Assembly: GCA_029582165.1 (NCBI GenBank)
Contig: CM055871.1
Location: forward strand, 26,370,802-26,434,801
Source of the DNA: Portulaca oleracea
Taxonomy: Eukaryota > Streptophyta > Magnoliopsida > Caryophyllales > Portulacaceae
DNA length: 64,000 nucleotides
Reading direction: 5' to 3'
Shown here: in pieces, positions 57,182 through 64,000 of the stretch
Layout of the letters: each line of letters begins with the position of its first letter
Position numbering within the stretch: the first letter of the stretch is position 1
Made by a program: the position numbers and the translations under genes
The notes under the pieces: generated by a model
What the model was told of the DNA's origin: nothing
Database searches by the model: none
What the model saw: the letters and a program-made list of their open reading frames with translations, nothing else

Positions 57182-57325
57182 TACTATAGGGATTTGAACA
57201 CATAACTATAAGGTCATCTCAAATACTCACCCTTTGCCGCATGAGCTAAATTTGTTTTACATACATGTTTGCATCTATGTTTAATTGTACAATATACTAG
57301 CTTAGACTTGTTTTTAATATATTTC
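57182..57325 (-). repeat. tRNA-like (SINE-like) repeat, copy 2
   Basis: About 90 % identical to 56048-56190, with the same A-box- and B-box-like strings. It abuts the end of the direct repeat at 57180, whereas the partner repeat at 58015 lacks it. Confidence 0.4.
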
Positions 57326-57819
57326 GTATGAATTATTTTTTAAAAAAATTGTTTTTGAAAATACTTTAATAATTTTGTATGAATTGTTTTTAAAAAATTG
57401 TAAAAAATTAAGGTGCACAAGTCTTTTATAGAAAGTGTGATATATATTATTTTTTTAATAAAAAAATATTTTATTTGTAATGAAAGAAAGGAAAGAATAT
57501 TTAAGAGATCTTAAGAAGATTTTAGTGAAAAGAAATAATTTAAAAGTATTTCAATGGTACAGATTAATTCTTAATAAATTAACGGTTAATATTGATTGAC
57601 TATTGTAGTCGGAAAAAAAAACCTTAGAATTTTTCTTAATTATTATGGACCTTTTTGCGTTAGTTGGTAAGCAATACACAAATTATATCATCTATTGTGG
57701 TATATATATTTATGCACCCCACATGTATTGAATATATCCATTTTTATGCAATGATTATTTGTAAAAATTTTATAAATTTTAAAAATAATGATGAATTTTG
57801 TAATGATATTGATAAATTA
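57326..57819. other. AT-rich spacer, no gene seen
   Basis: No recognisable structure. Confidence 0.4.
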
Positions 57820-58015
57820 ATAATGAATTTTATAACTAATATTGATGAACCTTTTAAGAATTTAACATAAGTGGTGTTAAGTCGGTACATATATCACAGT
57901 GGACAATATAATAATTGATAAGTGATATCCTGACTATTCTTTTTTATCTGATTATCTATAATTAATTTTTCTTATTTTATATTATTTGTCATTTTAAAAT
58001 TATAATAATATACTA
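57820..58015. repeat. Direct repeat copy B
   Basis: Counterpart of 56985-57180. Confidence 0.85.
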
Positions 58016-58523
58016 ACTATTAAAATTTTTATGTTACTAATTGTGACATTTATTGAATAGAACGTCAACAGTTCATTTTAGTTAAAGATATTTAAGTAAC
58101 TTTTTAACTAATTACTCGCGTAACTTTTTGTGATATTAATTTTTCCCTGTCTCGGTCAAGCACTAAAAAAGAATGGAGGTGGTGTCTTTTCTTTTCTCTT
58201 TTTTTTTTTATTGGAATATCTTACCTTATAAAGTTCAAATTTATGGGTCTTTGGACAATAGTTTATATTTTGGAGTACTTGATAATAATTTTCGCTCTAA
58301 AAAACTTTCCAGATTCCCAAACTTTATAAAAATGGAAACCAATACTTTGAAATTTCACCTAAGTATAACTCGATTATTTTGTCAATCCTTTTTCTACTAC
58401 TTAAGCCCTTCTTCATCTTTTAACTAAATCTATCTTATTCTCTATCACTATTATCTAGAAGAACAAGATAAAGATTAACGAAGTGTATAACGTATCTCTA
58501 TATGATATAGTTTGGTGGACAAC

Positions 58524-58568
<45 letters not shown>
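58524..58568. repeat. (ATT)n microsatellite
   Basis: About 15 perfect ATT units. Confidence 0.97.
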
Positions 58569-61500
58569 GGGACACAAGACATGAAAATATAAAACTATAT
58601 ATAAAGATATCACAACTAAACTAGATTAGACCTGCTGGCAATTCGTGTGGGCGAGTTAAAAGTAGGTCGAGTGTATTTTGGTTTCAGATGAATACAGATA
58701 AGGTGTATTTCAAATTCAAGTAAATACGGGTCAAGTATATTTCGGTTTCAGACGGTTTGAGTCAGATTTTCAAGTCCTAGCCAAGTTTTTTTCTGTTCCT
58801 GAGAAAATAAAATTCTCTAAACACTCTAAATTTATTTTGCATGTGTGCCAAATATTTCATTATGTTCCATGGCAATACATTAAAATATATACACTTCATT
58901 TTGAGAAATAATATATGCTAGAATGACATTTGTGATCGTCTAATGGTCAAGTATTGCAAGAAAATACCCCTTGTATATAGATTTTAATTATTTTAGCAAT
59001 TTTATTTAGAATATCATATTACGTTATTGAAAAATCAATTAATCAACTAATTTTAGAAACATAACACATAAATTAGTTAGTAAAGGTATTAAGAAATTAA
59101 ATTATTAGATTATAATCTAAATGAATGAAATAGGATATTAAAATTTTATTCAACTTTTATTAGGAATTATGGGATTAGAATTGCACCATCGTTATATAGT
59201 TCCGTTTGATTTTGATTTTGTTCAAATACATCATATAATCTACAAATATTTTCATTAATTTTAAAAAATATTCATAAAATAATTTCAAATCAACGTCAAA
59301 TCACAGCGAATTGCTCAATTTTTGTCTAATGTTGCAATCTTAAGTATAAAATTACTTATTTGTTCGAGTTTGCTGCTGCAATTGGATAAGCGGTGGCCTT
59401 CTTCATCTATTTCAAAGTGATCAACAAGACCTATAAATATTGATAATGTTGACTAGTCTATAAGAAAGATCACCAACTTTTAGAGCTTAAATTGTTTGTT
59501 TTTGAATGACCACGAGCTATCTTACCAATACCTTATCTATTATTATATCTCCTCTTAATCTCAATTTTATGAGCACAGCTACTTATGGCCTTTAACGGTT
59601 ATTAAAATCCTAATCCAAGTCTACGTACGATTTTACGATTCAAAACCCTCCATCGATTCAATTCTCATTAGAATCTTTAAAATAGTTAAAATCTTATGAT
59701 CCTAATTTAGTGCGAATATAATATATTAGAATCGCATACAATACTACCATCATACAATTCAGTCAACGATCCTATGTTAATTTAATAATGTTTGATGACA
59801 TTATCAATTCTAAAATTGTCATAGCAATATTATATTCGTATTACAATTTGTTACTGATTGAAATGTAATTTAACGTATTGGTTCAATTTTAATGGATATT
59901 TATTCAAATTTTAACTATTGTAGAATATTTTTTTTATTTGTGCACTATAATAGAATTTTATAATCTTCAATCCAATTCTACGATTTTGATTCCAACTACC
60001 CCTATCAATCTTAATTAGGATCCCGGTTTTAATAAATTTTATCGTTACTTAAAACTACTGGGCAATACGAGCTACTTGTTTCACCTCATTTTATTGTCTT
60101 TGTCTAAAGATTTTAGTCTGTGTGGACCCGGGCGGCTTTAGAAAAGAAAGTAATACAGGGAAATAACTATACAAAGTCAACAAAAACACTTTTTGCATTT
60201 TAAATAAAGGAAGAATCTTTTATATCATGAAAAGGGCGAGATGTTTTTTCTAAGGTTCCTGAAGTTGAAAGCCAGCAACTCACCCATTTTACTACGCCCA
60301 TGTGCATGCTCTATTCATGTATCAACTTGGACAGTGTACTCATATTTTTTGCTCAATTTGTTAGTCAATTAGTTAAAATAATTTGTTACAATAACATACT
60401 CATTTGTATAGTATTTGAAGAAACTTATGAGTTTAATATGACAAATAATATTATGCTATTTGAGCTGATAATTTCAAATTAAATGATAAATTTGACTAGT
60501 ATTCCATATTGCTTGAGTTTTACACTAATAATTAAAATTGTGGCCGTTTTCAATGTGTTAATTGTATAATTTTAAAAGGACCCTAGTGCACAAATTTGAT
60601 TAAAAAAAAAGGCATTCTTCTATTAAAATAAGATTTTTTTAAAATAAAAAGCTCAAATTGGATCTACAAAATGTAAGAAATTAGCTAGCAAGTTCATTTC
60701 ATATCTCAAGGCTAATATGAATACAAACCTTTCTATTTGAATATTCAGTCTTCTTTCATCTAGTCTAAGAAATGAATTGAACTTAATTTCATATTTGCAA
60801 TTGTAACTAGGAAATTGTCAAAGTTCTTTAAATTGCTTTGGCTGAGTTTGACATTAAGAAACTATATAAAAGAAAGTGTTCTTTATCTAATTCAAAGAAA
60901 ATGGTTTGAAATTGATGTCATGTTTACAATGGTAATTGTCAAAATTGTGTAATTTAGTTTGGCTGAGTTTGACATCAAAAATCCCATACATAAAAGAACA
61001 AGAAAACTGTTGAAATGGAGATTGACAAATAAATTAAAGGAAGTAAAAGCCAAATGGTCTTTCTAGACACCAATCAATCATTAAAGATATAGTCTAGCAT
61101 ATATCCTAATATCCTTGTTTTTCTATATCCTTCTATCCCAAGAGGCAAGATCGAGCACATGATTCTTGCCAAGTAATAATATCATACACAATCATATTGT
61201 TTAATTTATTGAGAATTGAAAATAGGACTCTAGGTTTATCAAAAAAAAAAAGAAAAGAAAATAGGACTCTAGTGTAACAAAAGTTAGATTTGGCCAAATC
61301 TGTAATTACCATCACTAAGGTAATTTTATTAGATGGGTGTACATTATGTTTTTATGGGTGTACATTGAATAGCTAGTGTTAATTTGGACTAATAACTTGA
61401 ACACATACTTAAGTTATTAATATAATGAGTGTTCATTAATATCAATATAAACTAAATGTTTGACAATTAGTCATTATCATAAATTGAAAAGAATAAGTCC

Positions 61501-61956
61501 TTAACATAATTTTTAGGATAAACACAATATTAGTATTATAAGTATTCTTATTTTAATTTTGTATGATACATAATGTCATGTATGAACTTGTCCCATGCAT
61601 ATATATGTATATGTATTTTTCAAATATCAGTATGGATATGTATATGAGTGTTTCTAATTTCAGTTAAAGAAATTGTGTTTGTACATTTGTAAATCATTAT
61701 TTATTCATTTAGTATAGTATTGTTTCTAATTACCTTGTTTTTATTTATTTATTTGGTAGGTTCGTAGATTGGTGGAATATTTGGGATAAAGTGAATAAAT
61801 TTGAATACAATATATCGGTAAGATAAAATAGCGATAGGTGAAATAAAGTGTGGTAAGTGATAAAGCGGATATCCCACCATACAAAAGAATAGGGCCAATC
61901 ACGAGTGAGTAATCCATGCAACAATTTTAATTCATATAACTAATTTTGATTTAGTT
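58569..61956. other. Long AT-rich stretch without genes
   Basis: No gene recognised in 3.4 kb. 58620-58800 contains GCTGGCAATTCGTGTGGGC and repeated GTATTTCGGTTTCAGA strings like an eroded hAT-type element. 61798-61890 resembles half of a Tourist MITE (AAAAGAATAGGGCC end). Confidence 0.45.
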
Positions 61957-62345
61957 GATGATATGAGTCTTATCAATCCCAAGACACTTTTTAAGTGTCT
62001 TACCATTTCCCGAATTAGTATTTTTGATGATTTTCTAAATCAATTTTTTTTAGAAGTAAGTATTTATTATCAATTATAAGAAGCTTTGGGTGCGTTCGTT
62101 GTGTCAATTAGAACAAATTATACTTTAATTGAATCTACACTGTTCGTTAGACTTATTTTAGGCGTTTTTGAAAAAATAAAAAACAATGGATAAAAGTATA
62201 ATTTTATACAATTTATATGTAATATATATTACAATTATAGAATTCAATTATATCATTTTATTTCAACTCAATATATTACAAAATCATTTTAGTGATAGAG
62301 AAAGACACTTAAAAATATATTTTACCCCAAAACTCATGTCATTTT
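61957..62345. mobile_element. MULE-MITE relative, uninterrupted
   Basis: Left GATGATATGAGTCTTAT and, inverted at the right, AATGACATGAGTTTTGGG. Internal CTTTTTAAGTGTCTT near both ends. Contains the empty site of the TRIM at 17162 (GTATAATTTTATACAATTTA, about 62197). The inner part shares GCGTTCGTTGTGTCAATT-type words with 11212-11596. Confidence 0.65.
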
Positions 62346-62689
62346 GGTTTCTTCTATGGTTTAGACATAAAGCTACTCTCCAAGTAGGTATATAACTCTT
62401 TGAGTGATGTCTACAAATTAAATTAGTGCTTGATAAAAATACATCATTTCTACACGTACTTATTCATTACCAAATACCAAAAAGATACTATAAGGCTTTT
62501 TAACTTTTTTTTAAAAACAATAATGCTAACTGATATTAATAAATGAGATTAGTTGGTTTTTCTTACAAGAAAATGGCTTTGTCTCTAAATACAAATATAC
62601 AATAAGATGTATAATAAAAAAAAATGTTGCTTTTAGTAATAGATGTTCCGTTCATTTATGTGGCCGGCAGGCTGATGCACAGTAACTTT

Positions 62690-62905
62690 CTATATTTCAC
62701 CACAACCCACAACAATCTACTTTAATTCCAATAACCTTTTTTTAAATTTAATTTATCTTTTTATTAAAAGTTAAACTTTCCATATTCCACCACAACCCAC
62801 CACAACTTTCTCCAACCCACCACAATCTACCACAACCTTTCCCAACCCATCACAATCCACCACATTTCTTCCACACCGCAACCAATCGTATAAAAGAACG
62901 GGCCT
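62690..62905. repeat. Tourist-type MITE fragment
   Basis: Repeated ACCACAACCCACCACAA and a right end TAAAAGAACGGGCC followed by TTA, which match the element at 48366-48657 in reverse. Confidence 0.6.
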
Positions 62906-62939
62906 TAAGATTAATAGATTTCATATGATTATTGTACAT

Positions 62940-63440
62940 ATATAAATAATACTTCTTCCGTTGTACGGAGCATAATAGATGTCATTTTAACTAAGTTTTT
63001 GTCCCAAAATACTTGTCAAAAGTCCCTTTATAATTTCAATGAAAACTTTTCTAACAAAATAATAGAAAAAGTAAGAAAGAGGAAGATCGAAAATTAATTT
63101 AATACTAATATTCCTCAACTTTCTATACAATACTCCCTCTTTTCCTTTTTATTTGCCACTTTGGATAGAAGCAATTAAAAATTGATGCAACACAAATTTT
63201 AGGTAGAAATATATCAAAATGCCAAAAATACCCCCAATTATTGTTAACTTATTGGTTTAAAAATTATTTATTAAGTGTAAAAATAGTAAAATTGTTATTG
63301 AAATGTAAAAGTGACAGATAGTTAGAAATAAAAAGAATTAGTTCATCAAACAAAAAATTAGGAAAAGAAATACTACCTCTATCACATTATATTTTGTCAT
63401 CCTAACTAACTTGGGAAAACTATTGCACATTGAAATTGGG
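62940..63440. repeat. Eroded MITE sequence
   Basis: Contains TACTTCTTCCGTTGTACGGAG, ATACTCCCTCTTTTCCTTTTTATT and similar Stowaway-like edges, without complete pairs. Confidence 0.4.
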
Positions 63441-63459
63441 GCGAAGTTTTTGCTAGTTA

Positions 63460-63695
63460 CTACCTCCGTTTTGTTTTATCTGTCGCCTAGGGAATTGTGA
63501 CAAAAACTTTGACCGTCAGTATCTTAATTTGTATAATGATTCATCATACAAAATTAATATCATTAGATTCGTAATAAAAAATATTATTAAAAAAGTATAA
63601 TATTATATTTTTCTATAAAAGTTTTATATTAGAAATTATTGATTAAAAATTGGCACTAAAAACCGTAAATGACAGATAAAAAAGAACATAGGGAG
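63460..63695. mobile_element. Stowaway-like MITE, complete
   Basis: 236 bp between TA dinucleotides (63458-63459, 63696-63697). Ends CTACCTCCGTTTTGTTTTATC and, inverted, CTCCCTATGTTCTTTTTTATC. Central palindrome TTTGTATAATGATTCATCATACAAA. Confidence 0.92.
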
Positions 63696-63770
63696 TACTT
63701 GACTAAATCATCCTTGCATTAATTAGAAATGATAGTCGTTGGAGTTATAAAAATTTTAGATATAAATATA

Positions 63771-63977
63771 CTCCCTCCGTCTCAAATTAATTGACATTAG
63801 ACTAAATATTAATTACTAATAAATTATAATGAGTACCAATATGAAATTAGCGTCATTGGAAAGATGTTTTATTAAAAATTGCAATGGAGGTAGTTTCATA
63901 TTGTAACTCATTGTAATTGATGAATAATTAACGGTCAAAATTTAGTCAAAATGTCAATTAATTTGGGACGGAGGGAA
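63771..63977. mobile_element. Stowaway-like MITE, complete
   Basis: 207 bp between TA dinucleotides. Ends CTCCCTCCGTCTCAAATTAA and, inverted, TCCCTCCGTCCCAAATTAA. Close relative of 52165-52362. Confidence 0.92.
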
Positions 63978-64000
63978 TATTTATTAGGGGTAAAAAGGAA

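Noticed and set aside
56048..57325. True tRNA gene
   Set aside because: A and B boxes are imperfect, no cloverleaf acceptor stem could be paired by eye, and two copies share long non-tRNA flanks.

Overview
The window is nuclear DNA from a flowering plant, most likely a eudicot. The evidence is plant-type LTR retrotransposons primed by initiator-Met tRNA, CACTA, hAT, Mutator-like and Stowaway/Tourist elements, an extensin gene, very AT-rich spacers and long (TA)n tracts. The species cannot be told from the sequence. There are no rRNA genes, CRISPR arrays or operons.

Layout. 1-953 is AT-rich spacer. 954-10641 is a CACTA transposon carrying a complete Ty3/gypsy retrotransposon (2485-8042) nested inside it. 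10645-22263 holds three minus-strand genes for small secreted Pro- or Gly-rich proteins. The first (12168-12749) is intact. The other two are tandem duplicates (14539-15561 and 19090-21855). One has an in-frame stop and a hAT element in its promoter; the other is split in its signal peptide by a non-autonomous LTR element. TRIM, MITE and Stowaway copies lie between them. 22264-28675 is spacer with a TRIM, two inverted hAT-type copies, an RRM-like relic and a long-hairpin MITE. 28676-36198 is a two-level nest: a nearly complete Ty1/copia element sits in one LTR of an internally deleted copia derivative on the opposite strand. 37010-46540 is a TE graveyard with a decayed minus-strand gypsy, a LINE 3' end with poly(A) and a 5'-truncated copia with its 3' LTR. 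46541-49100 holds a perfect-TSD hAT element and a Tourist MITE. 49798-51036 (minus) is an intact 412-residue extensin-like gene, probably with an intron in its 3' UTR. 51111-64000 is gene-poor and filled with MITEs, direct repeats and AT-rich sequence.

Host genes. Only two look intact: the 193-residue proline-rich protein and the extensin. All four host genes or pseudogenes are on the minus strand, have a signal peptide and have a TATA box of the GCTATATAAA type or close to it 57-105 bp upstream of the ATG. They look like cell-wall or secreted structural proteins, but nothing shows that they act together.

The best leads are: an LTR element whose two LTRs share about 400 bp but are unrelated over the rest; a gypsy element with 99 % identical LTRs and a badly broken coding region; a deleted copia element whose LTR matches a second copia fragment 10 kb away; and several insertions dated or proven by paralogous empty sites inside this same window.
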